A DNA stretch of 64,000 bases from Cornus controversa (taxonomy: Eukaryota > Streptophyta > Magnoliopsida > Cornales > Cornaceae): the NCBI GenBank assembly GCA_026545225.1, contig CM048850.1, forward strand, positions 27,953,797 to 28,017,796, in the 5' to 3' direction. The notes under the pieces are model-generated. The model was not told the DNA's origin and searched no databases. It saw nothing but the letters and a program-made list of their open reading frames with translations. Of this stretch, positions 14,535-25,675 are shown one piece after another. The translations under genes and the position numbers were made by a program. The number at the start of each line of letters is the position of its first letter. The stretch's first letter is position 1.

Positions 14535-15972
14535 TGATGTGTACTTTTGTTGAAGCTTAATAGTACTTTTGTTTTGACAATCAAAGTGTATTACCACTCA
14601 CAATAGAATGAATCTTTAGTAGGATAGGGATCTATGTAGAGGGTGTTGATCCCACAAAGACTATGTTGGTTTAATAATTATAATCGAAGATTGGTTCTGG
14701 TTCAATTAGCAAACGACAATTGTTGGTTTGCTTAAACTACTTAAAATGTAAAAGTGGCGATCAATGTAAAGAGTTTGAGAGAAAGAGAAATAACTAGGAT
14801 TGAGACTTCACCACTAGCCTCATAACATGCTAATCTCATAATAAACCTGGGAATTCTTATAAATGTGTACTAATGATGCATTTGGCTTGTGACCTACAAT
14901 GACGTCGCCAAGAGGATACATGCGCCTTAAAATACAATAATCCATCTGTGAAAGGCATAATTTCCCTACCTACCTACTTACCCTACTTACCTAATTACCT
15001 AAGTGTAGCAAAATTATCGTCTCTAAGCATGGATTATGCAATTCTAGCTATGCATGTTATAGTAAAAATTAGTACAAAACCATCACTTGCACTCCTTGTG
15101 GAAGTACAAGTGTTTGAGGATCATGTGAAGCAATCAATGATTCTAAGACAAGAATAATGAAGTCAAACACATAAACATACTGAACTTGTAGACTTGTATT
15201 GAAGACAAGGCTCAAGGTTAAGTACATATACACAAAATATACAAAAATCCCCAATTTATTACAATTTGGACATAGTTACATGGCTAGGGATTTGTTCAAA
15301 CCCTAGAGAAGGTTTAGTTGATCATGTTGAGGTGGAGGCACTCCATAGACAGAGATGATTCCAACTACAAAATGGTCTTCAAGGCTTGTCAAGACCTCCA
15401 TTGAAGTTTTCCCTCTCTAGAATTTCACTTCTCTCTCTAGAATCTCTTATATATGCTTTCTATTACAAATTATCTATATATCTAACTATGAGACTAAATA
15501 TTGTATATACATCTGATTTTTAGCTCAAAATATCCTAGAAATTACATGCAAAGGCTTCTTGGAAATGATTGGTGACAAGTGGCAAGTGACTGAAATATCT
15601 GCTGCCAGCTGTCTATTTTCTACAGATTGGCGATGCATCGTAATTGGTATTACAATACATCATAATTACAATGCATCTTAAGTACCATTACGGTGTATCG
15701 TAATTTCTTGCTTTAAAACTTGATTTCATCTTGCATTGGCTTTGGCTTCACACGTATTTCGCTAATCCTCATTGCAAACATTATGTCACATAGTCTTGAA
15801 CTTGGAATGCATTCTTGATATAATAGCAGAGTCAGATTAGGTTGATTTTTTTGGAATAAAACCTGAAATCAACAAAAACATAAAAACACATAAAAACTAT
15901 ACAATATATGCAACTATAGGAACAAAATACATAAGTAAAGGCGCGAGAATGTATAACATTCAATACTTATCA
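14535..15972 (-). repeat. 5' LTR of element 2
   Basis: Read on the minus strand it starts TGATAAGTATTGAATG and ends in CACATCA-type sequence. Its order of words matches the element 3 LTRs (for example the stretch around GATCCCACAAAGACTA and the GTGGAAGTAC/ACAAGTG region), but it is much diverged. A TATA-like GCATATATAAG lies at about 15447-15457. The left border is approximate. Confidence 0.65.
15626..15705. repeat. Palindromic CGATGCATCG repeat array in element 2 LTR
   Basis: Four imperfect copies of a palindrome of the form TTACGATGCATCGTAA lie in a row. They occupy the same place in the LTR, upstream of the TATA box in the element's orientation, that element 3 fills with TCTCGATTGATCGAGA palindromes. 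Confidence 0.75.
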
Positions 15973-17190
15973 ATCCCAATGAGTGGGTTGGTTCTTTTTA
16001 AGGAGTTTGAATATTAGTTCATATGGGACAGTGAGATGAGCTATGAAGCGATTGATGAAGTTGATTTTTCCCAAAAATGATCAGACCTCTTTTTGAGTTT
16101 TTGAGAGTGGCATATCTATGATGGCTTTGATTTTGGATGGGTCGATTTCGATTCCCTTACGACTGACAAGGAAGCCTAGTAGCTTGCTAGAGATTACACC
16201 AAAAGTGCATTTTGCTGGATTAAGTTTAAGCTAGTGTAGGGGTAAAAATCCCCACTTATTTGAATGGGCCAAACTGATACACGAATGGAACAAGCCTAAG
16301 AGAGTTTGAGCCCAAGTATCAACAGAGGCCCAGGAGGATTGTTTCAAAAAGAAGAACAGGCTGAGTTGCCCCATTAAAAGGCGAAAACGGCCCAACCCAG
16401 ACATAAGTCCAAGCTCAAAAAGAAATTTGAATCCTTGAGAGTAAAGATAGCTACAAATAAGGGAATTTGAATCCTAAAAGGATTAGGATTCCAAACTTGT
16501 ATAAATATCCAATAACAGATGAATAAAAGGGATCTTCAAATCCTCATCTCGAATTACTCTCTGAAAATATTGTGTTCTTAATTTTATTGGATGTGTGCAT
16601 TAAATTAATTAACTGAAATTAGCTACGTAGTTTTTTGTACCAACAGCTGGTATTTGTGAAGTCGATCAAATAGCTTTTTGAGATTGATGAGGTGATATTC
16701 TTCGTAGACTGATTTGGCGATCATATCATCCTCATACACCTCTATTTCTTTGTGCATCATATCATGAAAAAGTGCGGTCATGGCTCTCTGGTAGGTGGCT
16801 CTTATATTTTTTAGTCCAAATGGCATGACCTGGTAGCAGAAAGTTCCCCATAGTGTAATAAAAGATATTTTTTCATGGTCTTCTTCGGCGAGCTTGATTT
16901 GGTTGTACCTGGAGAATCCATCCATGAAAGAGAACATGCAGTGTTTTGCAGTATTATCCACCAATATGTCAATGTGTGGAAGGGGAAAGTCATATTTTAG
17001 GCTTGCTCTATTTAGATCTCAGTAATCAACACACACCCGAACCTTGCCATCTTTCTTTGGCACTGGCACAATGTTGTCGATCTAACCATTCAGGATAATT
17101 GGACACAGCTAAAAATCCAGCTTCGAATTGCTTTCGGATATTTCCTTTGACTTTGAGACTCCATTTGGGTTTGAGTCGGCCAAGTTTTTC
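15973..17190 (-). mobile_element. Ty3/gypsy Tat-type pol fossil
   Basis: Minus-strand reverse transcriptase of the Tat lineage. The region at 16650-17170 shows FSFMDGFSRYNQ, MPFGLKN, ATYQRAM and the catalytic-site region. The stretch at 15975-16230 continues with the following RT/RNase H connection (KCTFGV, IEIDPSKIKAI, NFINRFI). The two blocks are separated by a solo LTR at 16235-16645. No LTRs of its own were seen. Broken, old. The left edge abuts element 2 and the right edge abuts duplicated unit A. Confidence 0.8.
16235..16645 (+). mobile_element. Short solo LTR (411 bp) inserted in the Tat fossil
   Basis: Starts TGTAGGGGTAAAAATCCCC and ends TTGTACCAACA, with near-identical 5-bp flanks (GCTAG at 16230-16234, GCTGG at 16646-16650). 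A TATA box (TGTATAAATATCC) lies near 16498. Just upstream, at about 16465-16495, sits an inverted repeat built on GAATCCT/AGGATTC, with a further GAATCCT near 16431. I do not recognise the family; the LTR length would suit a small copia or TRIM-like element. Confidence 0.75.
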
Positions 17191-18600
17191 AATACAGTGG
17201 AAATAAATTAGTAAAATTTACAAGCCAAAGTTAGAAAATAATCTTAAAAATATATGAGACATTTGCCATCATTCCGAGAAGGCATATAAACTTTCTTGAT
17301 TGAATTGCCTTTTGTTCAACTGTTCTACTCTATTGAAGGATCGCAGAGTCCAGCTTCTTACTATCGTAATCCTCTTTATAATTTAGAAAATAATAATATC
17401 CCAAAGTAACAAAGGTGATGGACAGCTCCTCAATTATCCCCATATTGTCATAACGTAATAGGAGTTTTAGAGATACAAGGATACCAATGGTTGTTCCCAC
17501 CAAGTTCAAGAACCAGAAATTGTTGTCACCGAGTAGGTTGATTACAAACCCAAGCATAGCCAATCCCACAAGTGAACATGACTTTTTTCCAAGCTCTATA
17601 TATGTATAAAAGCACAACTCTCAGATATCTCTGATTTATAAAAAGGAAGACGAATAGGCACAATGATATAATCGTCACAATAATCATGGTGTCTTTTGGT
17701 GTGCGGGTTGGAAGAGGATCTGTTGAAGCTATGCTTCATATGGGAGTCAGATTGAGGAGTGAGGAGCTGTTAAATGCATATAAATCATGGAAGAGGAGAA
17801 ATGGATTGCTTTATATAAAGTGTTGAACTAGACTGAATGAAGCTTATGAGATGCTTAATCTTCATTTCCTTTTTATGATGAAAGACCATCTTCAGACTTC
17901 TCACTTGCAAAGGGGAAGATTAAGCTAAAATTAGATACAGAGAGCAGAGAAGATACACAGACGGAAGGGGAAGAGAGAAAGAGAGAGAGATCATTTCAAA
18001 GTACCATTTATATGTATGTATTCATCATCCTTAATTATTGTCACTTCATAAACCTATATATGTAAGTGTGTGTGTGTATATATATATATTATACATAAAC
18101 CTATATATGTAAGTGTGTTTGTGTGTGTATATATATATTATACACACATAGAGAGTATTGTCCTTTTCACATGGTGCGCGCCAGATCATCATCATAATTA
18201 AATGAATAACACTCTGTCGTTTCATTCATTCACTATTTTTGGAAGTGTCTAAGTTTTGACAAAAGCCCTAGATTTCTAAAAAAAAAAAAAAACATTGGGA
18301 AAAGAGAAAGAGATTTGTTCATGAGAGTTTCAGATTGAGAGGGATTTTGATAGAAACACAAGATTTGATTTTCAATATTTGCCAAAAAAGAGGAGAGAGA
18401 TTAGGAAATTTATCTAAAAACCTATATTTACTCTTCAATAGAGACTAATATTGACACATAGATAATAAAAAGAAATCAACATCGAAAGTTAATATGACCT
18501 ATTTGTGAATATTTTCTTTATTTTATTTTTTGAGCCATTTTCTTAATTTTAAATTGATATGATACTATTTAATATAAAAATGTTTGCCAATGCTAAGGGC
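17190..18600 (-). pseudogene. Duplicated unit A: pseudogene of unrecognised membrane-protein gene
   Basis: First of three tandem copies. On the minus strand the coding exon covers about 17640 down to 17330. The start is eroded. RYLRVVLLYIYRAWKKV is readable, then a frameshift near 17575-17590 moves the rest (NLVGTTIGILVSLKLLL, MGIIEEL, YYYFLNYKE) into another frame, and a stop ends it near 17330 well before the normal exon end. The family's intron after the exon is still visible at about 17200-17270. A TATA box (TTATATAAAG) lies near 17811. The long leader-side flank (17650-18600) matches units B and C word for word over long stretches. Function unknown. It abuts the Tat fossil on the left. 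Confidence 0.6.
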
Positions 18601-18869
18601 TCAGAGATAAACTAATCTAAAGCATTAATAATTCTTTGTTGCATGGAGCTCTAGAGCCAACCTATTATTCTTCTTGGTTATTAGCACCATAGCCCAACAA
18701 AAGCCCATCTAAATTAATGTGGGTCTACTCAATTTTGAATGGAACCATAATTCTTTTTGTATATTTGGTAAGTACAATTAATTTATGTTTCCTTATCAAT
18801 ATTAGGAAATTAGAGTTCTGTATTAAAATATATATATATGTTTATGTATACATACTACTAGTACTCTCA

Positions 18870-20060
18870 AAATACTTAAAACTGAAGACATGGATATTGT
18901 TTCCACCAAGTAGGATGGCATAGCCAATCCCACATATAAACCTGACTTTTTCCCAAGGTCCATATATGTATAGGAGCACAACTCTCAAATATCTCTAGTT
19001 TATAAATCACAATATGAAACTTACTATTCATAAATGCATAGGGTCAACCAGAAGAACCAAATCACAATATGAAACTTACTATTCATTTTTTGTTCTTTGT
19101 GAATGAAGGAGTGGTAGTAATTAGAGAGGAGAAGTGGGTTGCTTTATATAGAGTGTTGAATTGAACTGAGTGAAGATTACGAGATACTTAATCTTCATTT
19201 CTTCTTTAGGATGAAAGACCATCTTCAGACTTCTCACTTGCAAAAGGTGAAGATTAAGCTAAAATAAGATACAGAGAGTAGAGAATATACATAGAGAGAT
19301 GAGGAAAAGAGAAAAAGAGAGAGATCAATTCAAATTACCATTTATATGTATGCATCCATCATCCTTAATTATTGTCACTTCATAAACCTATATATGTATG
19401 TACATATATATATTATACACACTCAGAAAGCATTGTCCTTTTTGCGTGGTGCGCACCAGATCATCATCGTAATTAAACAAATAACACTATGTCATTTCAC
19501 TTATTCACTATTTTTGGAGGTGTCTAAGCCTAGAAAAATAGGCACTATGTTTAATTCTTGAAAGGTGTTTTGACAAAAGTCTTAAATTTTTATAATAAAA
19601 AAAAGAAGACATTGGAAATAGAGAGATTTGTTCATGAGAATTTAAGATTGGTTGGGAGGGATTTTGATAGAAACACGCAGGGGCGTAGCCAGGAATTTGT
19701 ACAAGTGGGTACGAACGCAAAAGCTCGGGCCATAATTTATTTTTTATAAAACTAAGTGGGCACATCACTCGGTATTTAATAGGTCCTCCTAGTTCTAAAC
19801 CCCAAAAATTTGTATTTACTATATGTAAAAAAAAAAATTATAAAATTAAGTGGGTACATTAGTACCCACTAGTGCCTTCATACATCCGCCCCTGGAAACA
19901 CGAGATTTGATTTTCAATATTGGCCAAAAAATAGATATTAGGACATTTATCTAAAAACCTATATTTACTCTTAATGGAGACCAATATCAACAAAAAGACA
20001 ATAAAAAGAAATCATCATCTAAAGTTATAAAACTACCTTCTCTAAATATTCAAGTAAGGA
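18870..20060 (-). pseudogene. Duplicated unit B: truncated pseudogene copy
   Basis: Second tandem copy. Only about 40 codons of the first exon remain (about 18905-19030, with RYLRVVLLYIY and CGIGYAIL readable in pieces), with an in-frame stop just before RYLRVV and a rearranged start. The 3' part is missing. The promoter-side flank is kept, including TATA (TTTATATAG near 19143) and the CT/GA-rich leader region. It carries a 217-bp hAT MITE at 19678-19894 that is absent from units A and C. The 18600-18870 stretch between units A and B is AT-rich, and I see nothing in it. Confidence 0.55.
19678..19894. mobile_element. hAT-type MITE, 217 bp (CAGGGGCG family, copy 1)
   Basis: Ends are CAGGGGCGTAGCCAGG and ATCCGCCCCTG. 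A perfect 8-bp target duplication GAAACACG lies at 19670-19677 and 19895-19902. Units A (near 18355) and C (near 34345) show the same flank without the insert, so they act as empty sites. A second copy of identical length lies at 44040-44256. An 8-bp duplication with CAGGGG-type ends fits non-autonomous hAT elements. Confidence 0.9.
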
Positions 20061-20260
20061 GAGCCACAAGCTCATCTCCACCAACAAATAAAAACTACCT
20101 TTTTCTAAAGAATGCATGATCTTCATCTTGGACTTTTCTCATGGTGGCACTAAAATTAGCACATGTGTTCTCAGCAAAGTGAAGGAAAATTGATTATCGA
20201 TCGAGTCCAAGAACACATTCAAACAAAACAACATACTACATTATTACTACATTACATTAA

Positions 20261-20441
20261 GAGCAATGCTATACGTCATGAAAATATTTCATGAATTTTT
20301 ATCTTGAATGATGTGGCAATTAAATGGTGAGTTAGTATTGGTGGAATTCCCCCCATACACGGAATGTCAATGATATTATCATTTATCATATCGTTCATGA
20401 AGGCAATTCATGATAAAATTTCATGACGTTTAGCATTTCCC
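20261..20441. mobile_element. Mutator-like MITE, 181 bp
   Basis: Terminal inverted repeats of about 34 bp: left GAGCAATGCTATACGTCATG and onward, right complement GGGAAATGCTAAACGTCATG and onward. They are flanked by a 9-bp duplication with one mismatch (TTACATTAA, TTCCATTAA), which fits a Mutator-type insertion. It lies between units B and C. The rest of 20060-20640 holds only a short direct repeat (GCTAATGCCT) and nothing gene-like. Confidence 0.75.
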
Positions 20442-20683
20442 TTCCATTAAAGAAAATAGAAGGCTAATGCCTTTACAAAAGCACCAGGGCTAACGCATGT
20501 ACACTACAAAAGCATCATCATCGGGGCTAGCTAATGCCTCTTCAAAAGCATCAAAGACACACCAGTACTGCAAAAAATATATATATATAGCACCCATGGG
20601 CATCTAAATGCCGCATAGACTATATACGGTACTGAGTTATATATTTTCCCTCCTCAGAAAGCATTATCCATCAAGAGCTCGAC

Positions 20684-21216
20684 TCAAACAAACCTCTGAG
20701 CCGTCTCACCGTACCTCTTTCGATTTCTGGTGTTGTCGGAGAATACTGACAAAGAGGCTTGTAGAGTCTGGCTAAGTTCCTCAAAAACATAGTTGATCAC
20801 AAGCATGTTGTTCTTTACTTCAAAACTTCTCTGCCATTCATTATCATCAAATGAAGGGCCAGGTTACATCTGTGATTCAGCCTGAAGAGGAGGAGGAGCT
20901 ACCCCCAAAACATCATCAAGTATGAATCGCGGATCTCCCAGCACATTGAAAGGACCGTCGTCGAAACGAGAATATAAATCAAAATGTCTGACAAGCTGGT
21001 GCCAGTTGATCCCATCTACTCTAAGGGTGAACTGTAAAATACAATGGAAATAAATTAGTAAAATTTACCAAGCAAATTTAGAAAAAAAATCTTAAAAATA
21101 TATGAGACCTTTGCCATCATTCCCAGAACGAAAATGACAAGGCATATAAATGCCCGCATACCCTCTTTATAATTTAAAAAATAATCAAAGCCCACAGTAA
21201 CGAATGTGATGTACAA
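20684..21216 (-). pseudogene. Duplicated unit C, 3' half: membrane-protein gene cut by a retrotransposon
   Basis: Minus-strand 3' half of the best-kept copy. After the break the frame runs ITFVTVGFDYFLNYKEGMRA then FICLVIFVLGMMAK, a likely membrane segment. A canonical intron follows (GT at 21108, AG at 21032), then exon 2 (from 21031) reads FTLRVDGINWHQLVRHFDLY and ends with TAA at 20864-20866. The same frame then stays open for about 60 more codons (EWQRSFEVKNNMLVINYVFE) to a TGA at 20684. So either the TAA is the true stop or it is a later mutation. The family is not recognised. The 5' half lies at 32117-32370, on the far side of element 3. Confidence 0.6.
21212..21216. repeat. Target-site duplication of element 3 (left)
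   Basis: TACAA, directly before the LTR. An identical TACAA follows the other LTR at 32117-32121. Both copies fall inside the coding exon of unit C. Confidence 0.95.
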
Positions 21217-22624
21217 TGATGTGGTCGGAACTAAATTATATTGTAAGCTTAATTCTGCCCTTTTTTATCAAAATATAATTTAACCACTCGCAAGAGCACG
21301 AATCTTTGTAGATAAGGTTCTATATAGAGGGTATCGATCCCACGAGGACTAGTCGCAATTGTCTTAAAGGAAGATTAATTCTACTTTAATTCGAGAAAAC
21401 AGATTTTTGAATTTGTGTTTAAAAACTATTGCATGAATGAAATGACAAGAAAAGTAAAGAGTTTAAAGTTGGGAGAGAGAACTAGGGTTGGTTTCCACCA
21501 CTAGCCATTCACATGTTCATAAGTGTAGCAAGCATGGGATTCATTAATTAAATGCCTAACAATGTCATTAGGCTTGTGACCTCAATGACATATCAAAAGA
21601 TCAATGTGTGTGCTAACCTATCATAATCCATCTTCAACAAGCATAGCTCTTCAACCTAACTAACTACCTAATTACCCTACTCACTAAGTGAACCCTACAT
21701 GCATCCAAACTACCTTGTCTTGGCATGGTCTATACAAGCAAACATCACACATTCATTTAAACACCATTATCTAGCCATCATTTGCACTTCTTGTGGAATA
21801 TGCAAATGTTGTGCATTCAAGTGACCAAATCTACTCTAAGACAAGAATAAATTCCAAATCAAATGAATATATATATGAGAGATGTATTTGTGTACATAAT
21901 CACTAGGCTAAATAATCAACATTTAATTACAAATCCCAAGAGCTACAAAGATGAACAAGTTTACATGGCTAGGGGTTGAAACCAACACCCTAGTAGAAGA
22001 GTTAGTTGCTCATGGTTGCCTTGCACCCTTCCATTGATGAAGAAAGTAAAGCTTCTTGGTCTGGTTCAGCTTCTCCTCTTCCTCTCCCGAAGCTCTCTCT
22101 TGAAGTATTCTGATGTGTGTTGAGAGATATGAGATATGTGTGGCTTTTGGTGCTTTTAGGCTTCTTTTCCAACCTTGGGGCCCACCATATATATATATAT
22201 ATCACTATATATATCCATTGCATTAATAAGGCCCCCAAGAGTCTTGTTCAAGTCAGACAATCCCCCTAAGTCGTGCAAAAAGGGGGATTTTGTTGCAAGT
22301 GGGAAAGCAGGTGAGCAAGTGGCCAAGTGGATTCTGCAGAATCTCGATTGATCGAGATTGAATCTCGATCGATCGAAATGATATCTCGATCAATCGAGAT
22401 TTCGATTAATCGAGATCACCATCTCGATTGATCGAGATGCCTTTGGCTGCATTTTCTGATTTCTTCTCTTGACTGCAACAAGCTTCAAACTTTGCTCCAT
22501 TTACTCCAAGACCTGCAATTCATCAAAAACACAAAAATACCGTAAACATATCTCGATAAACGCAAAAACAGAATTAACATATGCAATAAAGAGGGTTCAA
22601 ATGCATGGAATTGAACACTTATCA
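21217..22624 (-). repeat. 3' LTR of element 3
   Basis: 1408 bp, left end TGATGTGGTCGG, right end CACTTATCA. In element orientation it opens TGATAAGTG and ends CCACATCA. A TATA-rich stretch lies at about 22187-22215. Upstream of it, in element orientation, sits a palindrome array (22338-22442). Identical in length to the 5' LTR. Confidence 0.95.
22338..22442. repeat. TCTCGATYGATCGAGA palindrome array in 3' LTR
   Basis: Five near-perfect palindromes of the form ATCTCGATTGATCGAGAT lie in about 100 bp, separated by a few bases. They sit about 130 bp upstream of the TATA stretch in element orientation. Confidence 0.9.
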
Positions 22625-22641
22625 CACCCCCAAACTTACAT
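22625..22641 (-). other. Polypurine tract of element 3
   Basis: On the minus strand TAAGTTTGGGGGTG abuts the 3' LTR, as expected for a plus-strand priming site. A second, very similar tract occurs inside the element at 23733-23747. Confidence 0.8.
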
Positions 22642-24440
22642 ATTGCTAGTCCCTTAGCAATACAATATTACAAAAATAAAATTAACTATCTTATACAAAA
22701 GTTTAATCATGCTCAGTCATCAACTAGATAAAGGGCGATCATCTGTTCATTTCACATTTGGCAAATGCAACAAGTATTACAGAACTATGTGGTCATTAGC
22801 AAAAATGGACTTTCACAAGCTATAAATAAACGACAGTCCCCACATAATGGCCAGTCCGAACAATCATACCAATTCCGACCCCAAAATCCTCTTTGAAAAG
22901 TGAACATGCATTCTAACGCGTGGCTTTTGTCATATTTGGAGAAGAAAACGAACAAATCTGTTTTTAAGAGAAAAACTCATTGAAAACGCTCGACACAGCT
23001 GTTCATTATCACAAAACATTCACGATTGCTCATGTGCGGATGACCGTGCAATGCTTAGCTCTTTTTGCTTTCTTGTAAGCCCATGTAGCGGCATTGGGCC
23101 AATGACTCCCAAACCAATTGGCTTTAGGGCATTAGGTGAAGAAACACCCCTCGGACTTAATAACCGAGCTTACAAGGCGATGAGCTTAAGCAAGCCACCC
23201 ACTTATTACTGCTCAACCTTGCACACTTATACGCGAATACTCCCTACTTTGAGGCATAGAGCTCCGGTTTATTGAGTGAGAAGGCTTATTGCAAATTTTT
23301 CTCTTTTTTTTTCTCAATATATATATATATTTTTTTTTACAACAACCGGAAGAACTTATTCTTTAAGTTATTCAGATAAAAACAGAAATTTACAAAATTC
23401 TCCCTCAGAATTATACCCCACAATTTAAAATGCATGTGTGTGAATTTGTGCGGTTAAGGACAAATTTAGGGCAAGAGTTGTACGTGCTCGAATTTAGACA
23501 AAAATGTAGACCGTTCTAGCCTACTATAAAGCTTGCAAAAGTGCGGGTATTTACAATGTTAAAGTTCTTAACTACCTGCTGCATTTACCTCGGACATTTA
23601 TTCGAATGACTTCCTTTAAAAAGCAAGACATCATGGCAAGCATGCAAAAATATCAAGAAGAAAAACTGCTCTACAATGACACTCAAAATAATGACCGAAC
23701 ATTGCATGCGTATGCAAGTGGTATAGCATACCGCACCCCCAAACTTATATGCAACATTGTCCTCAATGTTTGGACAAGAAGAACAAGGAAAGAAGTTACC
23801 GGGATGGCAGAATGCGAGAAAAATGGTATTCCACAGCAGCGGTCATCTGGTAAATGAGGAAAACCTGCACAGAACACCAACTGGATACCACGAGCATTAA
23901 AAGGAACAAAAAGTAGATAAATAGAACATAATGAAATAATTATGCACAAACTGACAATGCCAATATCACTGTATATCTAAGGGTCTGAACTGGTGTTTCC
24001 CAATTGCCTAAGAGGTCCATGCGACAAGATATTGACTATCCAGGCACGCTAACGTATAGCATGCAAAGGGGCTGCCTTTCTTTATTACCGCCATACTGTG
24101 TTGAAGCAATCTCAACAGTATTGGGAATTGAAACCAGGCGGTAATAAACGGAAATCATCAACTGAATCGCATATAACAATTAGACAAGTGGTACTACATA
24201 CATAGTCAAGGTATAGAGAACAGATATAGTGACAGAAAGCAAAAATAAAGACAGTAAAGATAACACATTTATAAAAGAAAATATAGATGTATTCCATATA
24301 GATGAAAATGAGTTTGAGTACAAAGTGTACATATAGGTGGAATACTCAGAAAGAAACTAAACATGGCCAACATGGCCTATCAAAAGTAAAGAAAGAAAAA
24401 TACAGAAAGTAAAGCGTAAAAGATGAATAAAATGCAGCTA
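22642..24440. other. Non-coding 3' internal region of element 3
   Basis: Lies between the GC-rich ORF and the 3' LTR. No ORF with recognisable content. It contains a second polypurine-like tract (23733-23747, minus GTTTGGGGGTGC) and an AT repeat near 23315. Plus-strand ORFs here are short and look like chance. Confidence 0.6.
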
Positions 24441-24536
24441 CTCGAGGCCGGGTGGTGGTGGTGGAGGCTCGGTGGGAGTACAAGTGGAGGTGGAGGCTCG
24501 GCCAGCGAACAGGAACTGCAGGTCCTGCCGGAAGGC

Positions 24537-25661
24537 TCAGAACTCGTCTAAGATCGCTCTCTGACCCTGTGCCAGAGAAGAAATGTCCGTCCGAATGCCT
24601 GCCAGCTGACTCTGCGTCACCTGGACGTGCTCGTCAAAACCCTGCTGGAGCCGCTCTACGTCAGCCGCCAGGCAGGAATAGCCCGTCGCTAAGATATCAT
24701 GCCGCTCTGCAGCGACATCCATCTCCTCCTCCTCCATCTCCTCGTCCTCTGACTCAGCCCCTGCAGGCTCTCCCTCATCCGTCTCCACCGGGGCATCCAT
24801 ATCTACATCGTCTGGTGGATCACCCTGGTGGTCCTGTCGCTCTAAGTGTCGCCTCACCCGCTCCCACTGAGTAGATGTGAAGCGGGTGGGCGGTGCCAAC
24901 TGAATGTCAGTACGACTGACCGGTATACTGGCACTGCTGAGAAAAGCGGCGATCAGGAAAGGAAAGGGAAGCCGCCAACTCGCTGCTCTCCGCATCCTCT
25001 TGTTCACGAGGCCGTCCCAGACCTTGAACATCTGCCCCCAGATCAGCGACGGAATCGAAACCCAAGTGCCCGTGTGGAAAGCATAGAGGCAACGGAGGAG
25101 GTCGCCCCTGCGCTCTGCCACGTGCTGCAGCGGACACGCGTTCTTGAGGAGAACGGTGTCCAGGAACCAATATCTGCTCGGGCACATCGATTTGGACGTG
25201 CAGTTGTGACTGGGCGTGGTGAACGCCCCGCCACACATGTCCATCACGATCGAGAATAGTGTCGTGTCTGCTGGTAGGGCGGCCCTGAAAAGTGGCTGAC
25301 CGTCCGGGCCAAGCATGTCTGTCGGCTGCTGGTGAGGGATGCCGAGCATCTGCGCAATCCGGCTCGGCGTAATCGTGATCGTGACAGTGGCCACGACCGT
25401 CTCGAGTGTATCCGGCGCGGTGCAGGAATAGGTCATATGATCGTAAAAGACCTGCACTAGGCGCTCGTGTGCCACGTCGGTGGGAGGCACACATAGACGG
25501 TTGAGGCGACGCCTCCTGAGCTCGGCAACCGTCCACGCAGTGTCGGGACGCCTCTCGAACTCGGCTAAGTCAAAAATCTGCTCCGAGTGGAACTTCTGAG
25601 ACCGGAATACTCGCCCAGGCACGTCTCTAGCTGCTCCGGGTGCGTTCTTCACCCTCGCCAT
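24537..25661 (-). CDS. 374-codon GC-rich ORF of element 3, 'putative plant transposon protein' type
   Basis: Open from ATG at 25661 to a stop near 24537. The N-terminal half (FDLAEFERRP, HERLVQVFYDHMTYS, ITPSRIAQMLGIP) resembles the plant protein family annotated as putative plant transposon protein, common as an extra ORF in Athila-type elements. About residues 275-315 form a very acidic stretch (SEDEEMEEEEMDV). The last 60 residues look helical, with heptad-like hydrophobics. Molecular function is not known to me. The region is much richer in G and C than everything around it, which also opens other frames as shadows. A likely leader intron and promoter lie upstream (25676-26311). Confidence 0.65.
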   Translation of the reverse strand: MARVKNAPGAARDVPGRVFRSQKFHSEQIFDLAEFERRPDTAWTVAELRRRRLNRLCVPPTDVAHERLVQVFYDHMTYSCTAPDTLETVVATVTITITPSRIAQMLGIPHQQPTDMLGPDGQPLFRAALPADTTLFSIVMDMCGGAFTTPSHNCTSKSMCPSRYWFLDTVLLKNACPLQHVAERRGDLLRCLYAFHTGTWVSIPSLIWGQMFKVWDGLVNKRMRRAASWRLPFPFLIAAFLSSASIPVSRTDIQLAPPTRFTSTQWERVRRHLERQDHQGDPPDDVDMDAPVETDEGEPAGAESEDEEMEEEEMDVAAERHDILATGYSCLAADVERLQQGFDEHVQVTQSQLAGIRTDISSLAQGQRAILDEF

Positions 25662-25675
25662 AGCCTCGGAACAGT

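Larger units (their letters stand above)
12235..15972 (-). mobile_element. Ty3/gypsy Athila-type fossil, element 2
   Basis: Minus-strand Athila copy, related to the young element 3 but clearly older. Its 5' LTR is at the right end (about 14535-15972). The gag start region is near 13920-14282, the gag core at about 13201-13782 (FLKKYF, SCPHHAILKWQ), and a protease-side region at about 12255-12823 (ITTLRSGKI, KVLLTEQVSSIF). No reverse transcriptase, integrase or second LTR was found. It meets the tail of element 1 at about 12235; this border is inferred from where similarity to element 3 (28200-28330) stops. Broken with several breaks. Confidence 0.8.

Noticed and set aside
22002-22238. 78-codon minus ORF found twice (also 31494-31730)
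   Set aside because: It lies within the two identical LTRs of element 3, has no domain, and includes a TA repeat.
24452-25536. Other long frames overlapping the 374-codon ORF on both strands
   Set aside because: Shadow frames caused by high GC content; no recognisable protein wording.
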